Shown here: in pieces, positions 45,932-59,176 of the stretch
How positions within the stretch are numbered: position 1 is the stretch's first letter
How the letters are laid out: the number at the start of each line of letters is the position of its first letter
The notes under the pieces: model-generated
Databases searched by the model: none
Told to the model about the DNA's origin: nothing
What the model saw: only the letters and a program-made list of their open reading frames with translations
Position numbers and translations under genes: made by a program
Assembly: GCA_035222895.1 (NCBI GenBank)
Contig: JAVYIG010001035.1
Location: forward strand, 186,001-250,000
Direction of reading: 5' to 3'
DNA: 64,000 nucleotides
Source: Strongylocentrotus droebachiensis
Lineage: Eukaryota; Echinodermata; Echinoidea; Camarodonta; Strongylocentrotidae

Positions 45932-46446
45932 TATTATCTACATTTTTTTGGGTGGTGAAAGCGGGTCGGCCCAAAAAGTACAACCCCTGGCAATAATGAC
46001 ACAAGAAATATGGTTTCTTGAGAAAATACTAATATTAGATAAAGTTCACAGGACCGAGAGGATCATAAATGATAACCTGGAGCACAACTGACACAGTGGG
46101 TTGGATGCTTGTAATAATACCGCTGGTAGGAGGGCTCGTTTGAAAGGGAAAAAGAGAACTTTTTTATGAACTTTGTGGAGGAATGTTGTTTCATTAGATC
46201 CTGCCTCTAGATTTAAAAACAGATGAATCACGGGAAGAAAGCTGCATTTTGGATTTATACAAAAGGTAGGTCTCAAGCAATGATAAAGATTCATATATGT
46301 ATGTAGTTCAATTCTCTTTCTCCCTTTTCCTCAGCTGTGGTCTTTGGGATTATATATTTTGTTTCATTTTTGAATGCTCTCTCCTTAATTTTTCCATAAT
46401 CAATCTGTGCATCATTTGCCTCTCTTGCTCAACCTTCCCACTTAAC

Positions 46447-46660
46447 CTCTCTTTCTTTCTCTCTCTCTCTCTCTCTCTTGCTCTTCACTTTGTCTCTCTC
46501 TCTCTCCCTTTCTCTCTTTGTCCTATCCTGTCTCTCTTTCTCCTATCGTTTCTCCTGGTTCTACATCTCTCTTTTCTGTTTCTTAGTCCCCTCTTCCTTT
46601 CTCTCTGGCCCCTCCATCCTCACCCCCTCTCTTTCTTTCTATTTTCTCCTCCCTCCTACC
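46447..46660 (+). repeat. CT-rich low-complexity tract
   Basis: About 210 bp of CT, CTTT and CCT units. The large Ser/Leu/Phe-rich open frames at 46297-46774 come from this tract. Confidence 0.93.
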
Positions 46661-46699
46661 CCCATAAGATATTATATTTCTTTTTTATTACTATGCAAG

Positions 46700-49670
46700 T
46701 TTTTTCTAACTTCCTATATGATATTTTTTGTTCACTTTGATTCTCTGTTTCCAACATTTCTTCTTGAATCGTGACTCAATGATGAAATGACTATTGATGA
46801 GTTTGTAAATGGCGAGATTCCCCAGTGCACTATCCAAAACCATAAAGCAATAAATCAAGAAACAATACAGTGATAAAGAGGAAGCAAAATACCCCAAGTA
46901 ATGAGGGTTTCGCATCATAAATATTCAAATCAACTTCTAATTTCTCTTTTGAGAATGATAATCACTGGCTGAGTCAGGATGTGGTCTATTTAGGGGCTAT
47001 TTGATGAACATTTTATGTGACTTCCTAACACAACAAAAACTTGTGTAATGTCTAAAGCAACTAATTGGCAATATGGGCATGGTTATTGATAATACTCCAA
47101 TAGCAAGTTGGCTAGCTATTACCTTTCCAGCCTAGTTTCAGTATACTAGATTAGTGATTGAATTGCGAGTAGCTTAATTGCATGTATAATCCAACTTAAT
47201 GAGTCTGTTGCACCCTCGTGTCAATTATTTATCTAAGCTTCAATGATACGCCCTCCCTCGTAAACAGAATGCTTCCTTCTTTCAGCTTCCAAACCATTTC
47301 ACAATATTAATCGTAAATGGAGTATCAATCAAGCAGGAGCAAGTATTTTTCTATATTGGTCGGTCATAATGTTATCTTGTGTATCTTAACCACTTATATG
47401 CTGTGGACAGGATGTATATCAAAGGCTCTAATCAATGTAACTATCCAAAAAAAGAAGGGTTTATTCAGGATGAGAAAACAGGTACATAAAATGTAAAATT
47501 GTACCTAAAGAAGATATCTAAATGAAACAAAGAACTTAAAACTAAATACAACTATTAATAGTTAAATGATGAATATTGTGACTTCCACTTTAAATACGAT
47601 CAACTTTAGTGTAAATAAATAAATTCAACTGAATACAAGATGCTAAAACAGCTCTTCACAAGATATCTATTATGACACAGAAATATACCCAAATAACTAA
47701 CCTAATCTCTCAAGAATTAAAACTTTTTAAAAAAGGTAAAAAAGTGATTGCCACACACAAATTGGAACAAAACACATTGGTCAACATCAATAGTATATGC
47801 CAGGAGTGCTACCTCAATAACAATTTACAAACGACCAGAAACAATTTCAAAGATGGAATACACCTTATGAATTCATAATGCCTGCTTTGATGCTTCCATT
47901 TTTGTTGATTAAAGAGGGATGAATCAATCAACAACTAGCTTGAGATACCACATTGGAAAAGAGGAACAAGCATCAATTCTGAGGATTCTACACAAAGAGG
48001 AAAACTATTAAAATGAAGGAATGTAAATTCAGTGCTTTCTACTCCTGTCCTACTTTTAATTTCACCAGGTTCCTTTATCCTCACTTGTGACTCATATTCC
48101 AATTGGCAATGAATCTATTAGCAGTTCTCATAATTACAGCAGAGTTGAATGCCCTGGAATCTTGACTCAAATTTGCAATGAACATTGAAGTGGGAGTTAC
48201 ACCCCATCCGTCAGAAATGTATCAGCTTTGAAATGAATGTGTAAAGATGTAGAGATTAAAGGAGAAGATATTTTACAAATCTCAAGATTAATTGTATCAA
48301 CATGGTCTCTTATTAGTTAAAAATGTAAAAAGTTGTTTGAAGCCTCTGTCATATGAAGATACATTGTCTTTCAATCCAGAGTTCCATTTATTCAGACAAG
48401 AAATTGGAGAAAAAAAGGGAAGAAAAGGGATCCACTATGGATTTGCAGCAGAATCAAGGAACACATTTTCTTTCAGATAGACAGTTAGAGAAAAGAATTT
48501 CACATTAGCTGTTTGAAAGAACATGGTGTCATAGAGAACATTCAGGAGGCTACATGAGTAATGACTTTGTGAAAGATATCTATTCTCACTGTTTCCACTG
48601 CCTGAAATAAGTGTAATACAGTTTGACATTGGGTGGAGTATCCCATTGTGTAACACAGTGTGGTCACAGAAAGGAGCATAGAGTATTAACCACAGGGTGT
48701 TCACACTGTAGATGTGTAACATATTGTTTATGGTGTGCAAGCAATGTACACACACTGTGTGACTTTGTGTGACTTAAACTTTCACAATAGACATGTTTTG
48801 ACCACAAATTTGCTGTGGAACAATTAGCAGTGTTAACAATGTTCCCACTCTACATGTATGTTCACACAGTTTTTACTTGATGGTCTTTTATATAGGGATT
48901 GACCAGTCATAATGTAGCTTGAGATCAATAAAAATGTAATCTCCTTAATTTTACTACAGAAATATGAATATGTCACTTGTGATGATGCAGTTGTTTTGCA
49001 AAATGAATAATTCTTTCTAATATCATATTTGAATTCATATAGGTCAATGCTCTATGGTGAATACATGAGAAGTATTAGATATTATGACAAAAATTAGCCA
49101 TTACATAAGATATGAGAAGAAAATCTAATCTGCCACTATACAGCAATTTTTTAAATTGGCAGTAAAACACTCAACCTAAATAAGGAAAGGAGTCGTGCCT
49201 TTCTCTTTTAAAGGACTGTGAAAATCTTGCCTTTCTCTATGTAAATTACCGACACCACTTCATTACCAACTTGAGTAGGGAACATATACCATCTGCCATT
49301 TTTTGCCTTCTTTTCAGTTAATCATTTATAGCCCTTGAGTGAGAAGTTAACAATCTTATTCATGAATAAAATGAATTGAATCATATGGTCTTTAATATGT
49401 TGAGAAACCACAATGAATGGCCCTTCAACATACTTGAAAAAATCAGACACCAATTTTCTCATACAGTTGATTGACAAGCCGCCAATTTAGGGAGTAGGAC
49501 TGATTAATCATTATACTATGGGGATGCATGATTAATAAGTTACTCATGTCACATCTTATAGAAGTGACGTTTCATTCATGCGTATTGGGTGTCTTCAACT
49601 TGGGAGGGGATTCAGACAGTCGGAGACGGGAGGTCAAAGGTCGTCAGTAATGCTCCTTCCGAACTGTTCC
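46700..49670. other. AT-rich stretch, no gene seen
   Basis: It includes a GTGTAACACAGTGTGG cluster at 48.65-48.78 kb, described under findings. No splice-bounded exon was convincing. Confidence 0.5.
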
Positions 49671-49682
49671 TTAATGGCATCT

Positions 49683-49759
49683 TCTGCTGAGAGCAATAAG
49701 GATGTTAACTTAATGTTGAGGAATATGGGTTAACATCCTTCTCATTCTGAACATGCAGA
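49683..49759. repeat. hairpin-family copy (49.7 kb)
   Basis: CTGAGAGCAATAAGGATGTT on the left pairs with GGGTTAACATCCTTCTCATT on the right across about 20 nt. Confidence 0.7.
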
Positions 49760-50389
49760 TGATACATAGTAATTAATTCATGAAAAGGGGAAAGACGAGT
49801 ATCAAATTTCTTTCCTCTAAAAGATCTTTATCTCTTTCATGTTAGAGACTCTAATAGAATTCAAGGACATTTTAACTTATTGTCCATGTGTAGAGATACA
49901 ATCTCTAAAAATGATGTACTTGCATTCAGATTTCTCACCAGTAAAGACAAAAATACAGCTATTAAATTCAACGCTCAGCTGATTTACATTCCAATTTGTC
50001 TGACTTCAACCATTACCACACAGTTATTAATGCTCTCAAAATTGTACATTTAGCTATTACTTCTAAGCTCCCTAAGGTTATCAGTTTGAATGGAATGCAT
50101 TTTATACGAAATTAACTATTAACTATTCTCCAAAGTGCTATATTGATAGTATACAATCATGATTTTGTTTTAATAATTATCAGCTTCAGAATAAACTTAA
50201 AGTAATTGGCCTACAGGAAATGAAATATAAAGGTAGTGGTACTTGTAGTTTAGCAATGCATATAACACGACTCCATTTGTTATCAAACAACTAAAATCAT
50301 CTACATAATGTAATACTCATAGTATAAGCAGTTTTATTCTGTCTAAAAACTTAGGGACTTTGATAAAATTTACAAAAGGCAATGTCCAT

Positions 50390-50640
50390 TGACATGTCAA
50401 GTACCAATCCTGGGTCCTGATAGACTTTCGTCCGACAAATGGGGCAAGGAGAACTTTGTAGGGCTAAAAACAGCATGTTTCAATTTCTCCAAGTGGCAAG
50501 GGCGTTGTAAAAGAACACTTGGAAACTGACAGCGACAATTTGGGACAAGTCTCATCCGATGCAGCAAGGAGCACTTTCCATGATTCCTAGTCATTGGAAG
50601 ATCCTTGACGTGGCCCCTCTTAATGACATCCACTTACTCC
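50390..50640 (-). pseudogene. possible decayed RING/TRIM-like finger
   Basis: The - strand is GC-richer here. One frame has HGKCSLLHRMRLVP and another, further on, has SSPCPICRTKVYQDPGL. The CPICR element has the form of the last zinc-ligand pair of RING fingers, and the first string could be a damaged first pair followed by PC. They are in different frames and stops lie between them, so any gene would be broken. A consensus donor (GTAAGT, at about 50632-50637) ends a short upstream open piece (LIDATNLFQAW). The family match is tentative. Confidence 0.25.
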
Positions 50641-51149
50641 AAGCTTGGAAGAGGTTTGTTGCGTCAATGAGGCTTGCAAAAGTGAAGCATGAAATAATAT
50701 GATAATGAAGCTTTCTGGTGAAGACAGTTATTTCCCTGTGTATGTATCTCATGATACATGAGCAGGGAGTATCTTTGTGGTACATGTTGAAATCAAAAGA
50801 AAGAGCAAAAATTGACCATACACTGCTTAATTATGATTAATATTTGTTTCAGATGTAAGTCCCTCTTACAGGACAAAACAATGTTTTAAGCAAAGCCAGG
50901 AAGTGCCTGACTTAACATTTTGTAAGAGGCAAGGAAAAAGGGTAGGGTTCTAGTTTTGTGGTGGGAGCTCATTTTCTTTTTGTTTCAGAGATCAAAATTA
51001 TGAAGAAAAATAGCCTTGAGCATCGACTTTCACAAAATGAAGAGGTGTTTTGATTTAGTTCTCTTGTGAATCATTAACTGTTCCAACGTTGATTCTGTAC
51101 TCTTACATTAACACAAATTCTTTCTAAACCCTCAAATTTCAGACTTGTG

Positions 51150-51163
51150 CCCCCCCCCCCCCC
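51150..51163 (+). repeat. poly-C run
   Basis: Fourteen consecutive C. Confidence 0.95.
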
Positions 51164-51165
51164 TG

Positions 51166-51805
51166 AGTATCCAATCCTGTATTAACTCCTGGTCTGTACC
51201 ACTGTGAGATGTACATCGTCAGGCCCCCTCCAAAGTGCTGCCCTTTTGATTGGTTCCTTGTGCCACAGTATGAGATGGATACCTGATACCTTCTGGATTG
51301 CCTGAGATTCTAACTAGTAATATCTTGAAAGCTTGGTAGCATGATGCATGAAACAGTGTAGTACAACAACATGTAGTTCTTGCCAAAACTCAGCCTTTGA
51401 AACTCAACCTGGTAGTCTCCTGATTCCACTTTCATATCCAATGGGTTAACCTTTGTACCTAATCCTGGTCAGACTTGAACATTGTCCAATATAGCTTGAG
51501 CATGCATGACCAAAAAGAGTATAAGCCCTATACCATTGTAAGGTAATATATTGTCTAGAACCATTCAGTGTCGAGCCTTTTGATATGTTTCTTCTGCTCT
51601 GGTAGTGGATGCATGATACCCTATACCACAAAGATTCCTCGCGATTCTGACTAGTAATCTCTTGAAAGCTTGACAGCATGGTCCATGAAACAATGTAATG
51701 CATCTACTTGTAGTCCTTGATCAGTATTAATACTTTCAATCTCAAACCAGTAATATCCTACTTCATCTTGGTCACCCAATGAGTTAGAACCTTTCAATAG
51801 GAAAC
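51166..51805 (+). repeat. diverged ~334-bp tandem duplication
   Basis: Two units share, in the same order, a CTGTACCACTGTGAG-like block, CCTTTTGATTGG, GATNCATGATACC, GATTCTNACTAGTAAT, TCTTGAAAGCTTG, CATGAAACA and a GTAGT-CTTG block. Corresponding points lie at 51192 and 51526, and at 51242 and 51575. The divergence is considerable. Confidence 0.75.
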
Positions 51806-51852
51806 CTACTTGTCAGTTAGATAAAGGTGCATTTCCTTTGCTTCTGATAGTA

Positions 51853-51911
51853 TCTCCCGAGAGCACATTAACTCACATGCTTTTTAATACAGTAAATGCC
51901 TCTCTGGCTAT
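51853..51911. repeat. hairpin-family copy (51.9 kb)
   Basis: CTCCCGAGAGCACATTAACT faces CAGTAAATGCCTCTCTGGCT. Several arm positions have changed. Confidence 0.55.
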
Positions 51912-52729
51912 TCACAAATAAGTTTAAGTCAAACGATAGAAGATGCAAATCCAGATACTACCGGTAACTTGAAGCAAACTTGACCAAAAATAAGACACTA
52001 AACAAAGCCGATAGGCCTACTTTGAAATCAATGGAAGAACATTTACCTTCTGAAAAATTATGTGGAAAGAAAAATTATAAATGAATATGATTTTATTTTA
52101 TTTGTGATATTCTCAACATCTTCATTCTGGTTTTTTTCCTCCAGCTTTTAAGGTAAATATATCAGCATTCATCACTGAGAGGTACTGGTATCTAAAAGAT
52201 GGTAGATGTGCGGGAGGATGGTGGAAGAATAATTATGAAGATGAGTGGAGATGGATAGATGGAATTCATATACCAATGAGAATACTCCTTCTCTTGAGCA
52301 TTGCCATTAGATGCCATGAATTAGATTTGAGGGAACTCCACATGGAGAAGATGATGCCAGTGACTCGAGATCTGATTCAATTTTCCCTCATTTGGTGCAC
52401 CCTCTCAGAAAAGTACTTCTCATGGAAGAATCTCTTCAAACTACAACTCCAACCCACCCTCCTTATATTTGTGTTCAATGACCTAAGATTCAGGATCCAA
52501 ACTGCATTTTTGTGCAATTTGAATGTATGATTTTAATGTATTACCATCGCATGTTCTACATCTCTTCCATCCCTCTTCCCTGTCTTCAATCTTACACACA
52601 CTCCCCTTCTTTTAAGCTCTTATAACTTTCTGTTTTCCCATAATCTCAATCCATTTCTCTATTTTTCTCTAATGAAACTTTACAGTCAAATGGAACAATT
52701 GGGAGCATATGGCCCAAGTTCTTCCATGA

Positions 52730-52743
52730 CCCCCCCCCCCCCC
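52730..52743 (+). repeat. poly-C run
   Basis: Fourteen consecutive C. Confidence 0.95.
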
Positions 52744-52972
52744 TCTTAACATCCATAGGCTAGACATTCCCTCAAATCCCAATCATCATCATCCCATCGT
52801 AGATTGAATCCATCGAAACCCAGGTGGACAGAGAGGAGTGCTCTCCGTCATTCCTCAAGCATGCCATGATATCTTTATTGAATTTGCTCCCCATTCTGGG
52901 AGTGTGAAATTCATGCACCGACCGTCAGTCAAAGCACCTATAAAATAGCGGTGGAGAGGGGTAGAGTGGGAC

Positions 52973-53420
52973 AGAGAGAGAGAGAGAGAGAGAAAGTAAA
53001 AGAAGGAGAGAAGCAGATGTAGAGAAAAATAAAAAGATTGAAAAGGAGTCAAAGATGCAGACAGAGAAAAAAAGAGATGGAGAGAATTAAGAAATGGAGA
53101 AAATGAAGAGATAAAGTGATAAAGTGATGCAGGAGAAAAGAGATGGTGAGAGTAAAGGAGATTGAGATAGATAGGTGAAGAAACAGAGGAAGAAAGAGAG
53201 AGAGAGAGAGCAAACCAAAGATATAGACAAAGATATAGAGAGGTGATGGGGACAAGAGGTAGAGAGTGGGACTAAATCCATTTTTAAGAATTCTATGATG
53301 GTTTAATCAATGTTTCTAAGAGAGAAAGAGAGGTGAAAAAGGAAAGATATGCAGAAAATGAATGAAATGAAGTCAGGTTCAAAGTTGGAGAGATGAAGAA
53401 AGAGAGAGTCAATCCATTCC
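52973..53420 (+). repeat. long GA-rich purine tract
   Basis: About 450 bp with strong purine bias on +, containing pure GA runs at 52974-52993 and 53194-53210. The Ser/Leu-rich - strand frames come from it. Confidence 0.85.
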
Positions 53421-53429
53421 AGAGATGAT

Positions 53430-55880
53430 ACCACCCATACACCTGGTCCACTTCAAAGGCGTCACATGACTGACTCACACAAGAGCCGCGACACCCCTAC
53501 CGCCTTATTGGATTATATGTCCATGATGTGACTGGCCTTTGTTTTGAGCAATGGGATTTCATTGAGCTAGGGATGGACATCAAAAATGGATCCAGAATCG
53601 GGAGAGATGGGAGGAGGGATAATTCCAAAAACAAATCTCTGAAAAGCAGAAAACTTGTCTACCTTTTCTAAGGTGCCCTTTTGGGTCCAAAATTTGAAAG
53701 GGAAGGAGGGGCATAATAACATTGAGGGGCATATCATTTTGGGGGGTGTATGTTTAAGGTATACCAATTGAATTTTACAAGGGAGGCACGGGCCAGTTGT
53801 CCCCACCCCCATCCTACTCCACCATTGATGGACAATACTGGTACGCAAGATGCGATCCATACACCTGGTGGAGGTGTGATGGCGGTGTGATGGCGTTGTT
53901 ACAGGGGGAAATTAGGAAGATATGAATCAGCTCCAATCTTCACACCTGGTTATGATGGACACATTGTCGTACATTAGAATCTGACTTAATGACTGTCATA
54001 TAAAGAGATTTAAGTCTCATCTGGGTGTATACCCCTGTCTGGTGGTAGTAATAGGTTTGGCTTGCCTTTCTACCTGGTGCCTCCCAATATGCTTGTGGCC
54101 ATGAAACCAAGTATTGAAGTTAATTTTTCAGCAGTTAAATATCATACTACAAAAGATTCAATAAATATTTTTACTGCTGTTTCTCCATTTACTTTTACTT
54201 TTCCATACCGTTTCCATGAATTCAATATCATGCCCATCAATATTAAAGCAGAAAAACATGTTTCATTCCTTTCCAAACATATAAACTTCCAATTATCTAC
54301 TCTGTAGGAAACTCTGTTTTCATAACTTGACAAAACAGCATCGCTGAAATTTGTGAATTATATCTTTCACTATAACTGCCAATCATCATATTCTATATGG
54401 TAGCTTCTGTGAACTGACTTATTCACAATTCCACTACTAATTAAAATAAATTGAAAGGCAAATTGCAACCAATTTGCTAAGCCACAAAAAATTAAGCACC
54501 TCTATTCTCTACAACTACATCACACTGATACATCCCCTCCATCTTTTTTTTTCAATTACAATTCTCCAATCAGGCAATTAAACCAAACAATACTATTCAA
54601 TTTCTAGCTGTAGTAGACAGAGCATTATTCTGGTAGCCTATTGTTAATATATCTTTGTCCCTCGTTTGTTATTTACTCCCTCATATAGTGGCAGTAAAAA
54701 TGACTTAAAATGCAGCATATACAAAGTCCTGATAATCTATGTAGCACTTAATGGAAAGTACAAATAACCAAGCATGCTAACGGTTGCAGGGGGCATGTCT
54801 TCGATTACGAGAATACTAAATTAGGCTTAAAAGGCATAGGTTGTGGTTAATTTGCCCAAATATCTCTGGTCAGTTCTGTGGTTAATTAGGAGCGTATTAG
54901 AGTGCAGGCAACCCTCCATATTTAATGGAGGAATCCCCCATAATCCATGGAGCGAGGAGTGCCGATAATGCAGGAAATTGCATTTCATCACGCCGTGTCA
55001 CTAGGTTGTGATGGTCAGATAGCCACTCAGCTAGCCCCTAATAACATCAGCACATAGACCATATCACTGGCAGGCTAGCGTCCTCTTGGCTTTCTTACCT
55101 GTATGAACAATCTTCTGATGTAAAACATTCCCTGTCAAACATTAATAAGATACCAAGCACAACAAGCTAGCTACCATGCTTTTGGCTATTTTGTATGTTA
55201 ATGGTCTGGACTTTTGAATGGGTATTCTCATAATGGAAACCCTGAATTATTGTTAAAAAACACTCTACACTGTGAAATAATGTGAAGTGGACCATTAAGG
55301 TTAAATAGAAACAAAACTTGATTTGTTTTTGGATATAATTTGTTTACCAGGATGTCTTCTATTCATCAAGACTTTATGAAATCTTATTTCTGTATCATTC
55401 CTGGCAAAAGTTATGCCATATATTGAATTTACATTACAATTTTTTGTTTATATTCATCCCAAATGATCCCTTTCCCCTAGTATATCTACAGAACCATCTA
55501 ACTTCTGAAATGGAAAATAAAAAAGTTAGGATTTCCTATTTCTATACTACTGAGTTACTAGCAAAGACAAGATAAAGGGAGGGGTTGACTTCAAGAGTCA
55601 GTAAACTTGGTGAGGTTGGGAAGTCTATAGATAGTGTGAAGTAAATGCCAAAATTAGAATGCCTTTTGCCACTCTGGAAGCACTGTACTTGCGTCACTAC
55701 TCTGTTAATCATCCTCTTGTTCATTACAAGAGATTATGTTATACTCGGTTAAGCTGGGAGGATCACTGAGAATGAAGTAAACATGGGTGACTACAGAGCA
55801 TCACAGCACACGATAGTTTCATTTGTTCAAATTTCCTATTGGATATTATGTTTTAACTGCCTAAAGCTTAATCTATTTCC
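53430..55880. other. AT-rich stretch, no reliable gene
   Basis: A single arm like the hairpin family (GGTGCCCTTTTGGGTCCAAA) lies at about 53671. At about 55090-55125 the - strand reads NVLHQKIVHTGKKAK, which recalls a zinc-finger linker, but no finger precedes it. Confidence 0.4.
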
Positions 55881-55886
55881 AATCCC

Positions 55887-55920
55887 CCACCTCCTTTCTC
55901 TCTCTCTCTCTCTCTCTCCC
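55887..55920 (+). repeat. (TC)n microsatellite
   Basis: CTTTCT followed by pure TC units. Confidence 0.95.
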
Positions 55921-55929
55921 CTATTTCTC

Positions 55930-57060
55930 CATTTCAATACCACTACACACTTTCTATACTTTAATTTATCCAATGGTTTAGTATCAGGACATAATTGGAG
56001 TCAAACACTGCTAGCAAGCAAGGGCATTCATCAAGCAGGCCACATCTGCACAGGAAGCTCAAATTGAGAGAGAAGGTCGTTATAATGGATCATGTAAGAA
56101 TGACGGACGGGACGGACACTATCCGATTAAAAACACTGGTGGGTGGGAGTCTGACATATTGGAACCAGTTCCAAGATCCTTAATAAGCATGGTGGTATTG
56201 AATTATCTTGATTCCATAGGCATGATACAGTAACAGCTAATATTCTGCAGACAATGGCTTAATCATATACAATGTATATTCATATATAAAGGAATGTGTA
56301 CTCAAACTTTTAAATAACAAAATAGCATGGGGAGTAAAAACTCTGAGCTAGTAGTTGGGAGGGAAAGACCAATCTTGGTATAGATTTTGTGGTATTCTCA
56401 ATGAATGAAATTAAAATCTCCACTGCCCCCCTCCATCTTGGCCTTTAAACCCCAAGCTTCAACTAGATGCATATTCCAGTTTGTCATCAAGTTTAGAGAA
56501 ATGATGGCAGCAACAGATATATAGCAGCGATTTATTATAACTATGTGACAAAGTGATTACAATATTGCTTTAGAGCAAACACGATTCTAACTTTAACTAA
56601 TGCAAGGTTGTGTTATTCAAATACACTGATTCTTCCCACTCTCCCTGATAAAAGAAACTCATTGAATGCTCCGGCTCTTAGATTGGCCCCCATGACATCC
56701 AAGGATGCTGTGTGTAAAACAAACCAAGATGCAGGTGACAGCGGACTTAAGACTTGATCCTTGGAAAGCTCCATGGATAGAAGGAGAGACAGGAAGGTCA
56801 GAAAGAGAGGGGAGAGGGGTAGATGCCTTACTATTGGAACAAGATCAAATGATACATGATTCATTGCTTTCCGGTTAAGCTTCTTCTCTTGCAGGTAAGG
56901 TTCAGTGTCAGCCATGTGACTTTGGATTATCAATTCTTCCACAAAAGAGCTTACTGGTTAAGCAAGGGAGGAGATATTGGGTGACAGATAAACATGACGC
57001 CGATCTTAGTGAAGGAAAATCTAAATAACTTGAGGCCAAGATAAAAGTCAACCAGATACA
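55930..57060. other. AT-rich stretch, no gene seen
   Basis: A 109-residue - strand frame (56613-56942) has no recognisable domain. Confidence 0.45.
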
Positions 57061-57096
57061 CTATGGAGAGAGAGAGAGACAGACAGACATATCATC

Positions 57097-57159
57097 TGCT
57101 CAAAGCCAAAAGGGCATTAACTTATTATATCTTAAAGCAGACTTGAAGCCCTTCTTGAA
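57097..57159. repeat. hairpin-family copy (57.1 kb)
   Basis: The left arm TGCTCAAAGCCAAAAGGGCA then TTAACT is close to the family core. The right arm ACTTGAAGCCCTTCTTGAA is shorter. Confidence 0.6.
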
Positions 57160-58032
57160 AAATAATGTGTACATCCAACAATAATTCCTTTTTCCTTTTT
57201 TTACTGAGAAACTGGCTGCGGAATAAATGAATGAATCTGTAGAAGGCAGGTCTATGAATGCTTTACAATATTTTCTGTAGAACACACAAACGTCAACAAA
57301 AATCAAGCTGTAGTAAATTTTGTTTAAAATCTTCTTCCAAGTATTCTGACATTCAACTCTAAAGAGCTGTTTCTTGGAAACGTATAGAGTATGCCAAGAA
57401 GAAGAGCAATCAAGGAAAAACTGCTGAGATAGTATATTGACCTTGGTTCTTCAAGGTCACATTACAAGATGTTCATCAACCCATAGGCTAACCAGCAGAG
57501 CACAAAATCATCCATCAATTAAACTAAAAAGATGCATTCCGCGGCAAAAAACGAAGGAAAGAGATCATCCTGATCATGCTACCTCTGTTGGCCTCAAATC
57601 CTCATAATGATTTTCTCCCCCGTTCATGCAAAACACGTAAATCACATTGCCGAGTTGAATTAAGATTCCTGCGCACTCCACCATTCATTACTGTATCCCT
57701 TTTAACCGGGGCCTGATTAGAGGAAAATTTAGTATTCTATCAAACGACTGCGCTCGCATCAATACCCTGCAGTTATATGTATTCATCTCTCCTGCAGCCT
57801 GAGCTATATCTTCTCCTTCATCCATGCTCCGCTTCAACAATATGTTCCACTTTATGGCCCCCCTTTCCCCGGGGGGAGTTTGAAATGAAGGGAAAGACGA
57901 CACACTTGACGTAGGCTGATGCACACCAACATGATAACTCTTGACCTATGTGTTGGTCATCTTTAAATAAACAATCCTTGTAACAAATGCTCATCAAAAT
58001 TGGAAATTGATTAAAATGACATGAACCAATAT

Positions 58033-58096
58033 AATCAAGCCAGAAGGGAATCAAGTCTTTGCAAAAGGATATGAATCAATGCCTTTCTGGCTCAAA
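58033..58096. repeat. hairpin-family copy (58.0 kb)
   Basis: ATCAAGCCAGAAGGGAATCA faces ATCAATGCCTTTCTGGCTCA, with a loop of about 22 nt. Confidence 0.75.
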
Positions 58097-58109
58097 GCAA
58101 AGTGATATT

Positions 58110-59160
58110 TGGTAAACCTTGGATGATGAATGAAAAGTAAGGTCATATTTTCAGTGTCATTTCATCAATCATATTTCCTCCTTGTATGAGTAATCCAATC
58201 TGAAACTCATAATGGAACTGATCATGTACTACGTTCATATCTTCCCCTGATAGTGGCTTTCCCATTCTATCATATTACATGTATTTGTGACAATTTATCT
58301 ATAACAGCATTGAACTACACCTGAATGAAGATGTGCCATAAATTTGCTTGATTTCAATCATTTCAGTGAACTGTATCACATCAAGACATATGTTTGATAT
58401 TTGATTTGATAAGAGTTATACAAAATTGAATCTACAGAGTAGAATACCATAGTTGTATATGTTAAATAAACACACACATTCACTCTCTCTCTAACCCTCT
58501 CTCCACTTTTGCTTCATATCACCTTTGCCATCACTAACTCTGAAATTTGTCATATTGTATTTTCCCTTTTAGCTCTCTGACAAGAATGCTCTTAACGCCA
58601 TGTGGACATGATCTAAGGCAGGCAAGATAGCCGACCATCGATGCTCACATGTGTAACTCTATCATTCAACTATACTTATCAAAGCTGAGCTCCTTAGATC
58701 TTTATATATCAGAGGATCGGGGAAAATGAAGATTAAAGAATAGTTACAATGGATATAAAATCAATAGAAAAGATGATCAAACAATTGTAGATCTTCACAT
58801 CGCTTCATCACATGGATAACTTAATACCTGTCAGTTAGTATATGCTGAAACAACAGGATGTTTATATCCAGATTTTTGTTTAGTTAAAAAGGTTTAAACT
58901 TACCCAAATAAAAGTCCAATGTAGACATGTAAATCCCTTTATTTCTCTAGATTATCAGATTCCATGTCCTGACAAAAAAGTCTGGGTACAGGTTGCACCA
59001 TCAATGGACCAATCCACCAATAAATGTCATTTACTGTCCAATAAGCTGCATAGACTGAGAAGAAGATATTACACTAGATTAAAAAGCTCCAGAACAAGTG
59101 CATAGAGAATTTGGGGATAGAGTGCACTCTGGTTGGAAGGCATGCATAGTACAGAAGCTC
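58110..59160. other. AT-rich stretch, no gene seen
   Basis: No structure of note. Confidence 0.5.
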
Positions 59161-59176
59161 TCTGCACTGTGTACCT

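Noticed and set aside
46297-46774. Two large Ser/Leu/Phe-rich open frames, 98 and 147 codons
   Set aside because: They are translations of a CT-rich tract, where stop codons are rare in two frames. The similar frames at 21.2, 26.4, 28.4, 32.6, 36.4, 42.9, 53.1 and 62.3 kb were dropped for the same reason.
55090-55125. C2H2 zinc-finger-like HQKIVHTG on the - strand
   Set aside because: No Cys-x2-Cys half and no neighbouring finger. The match is eight residues long.
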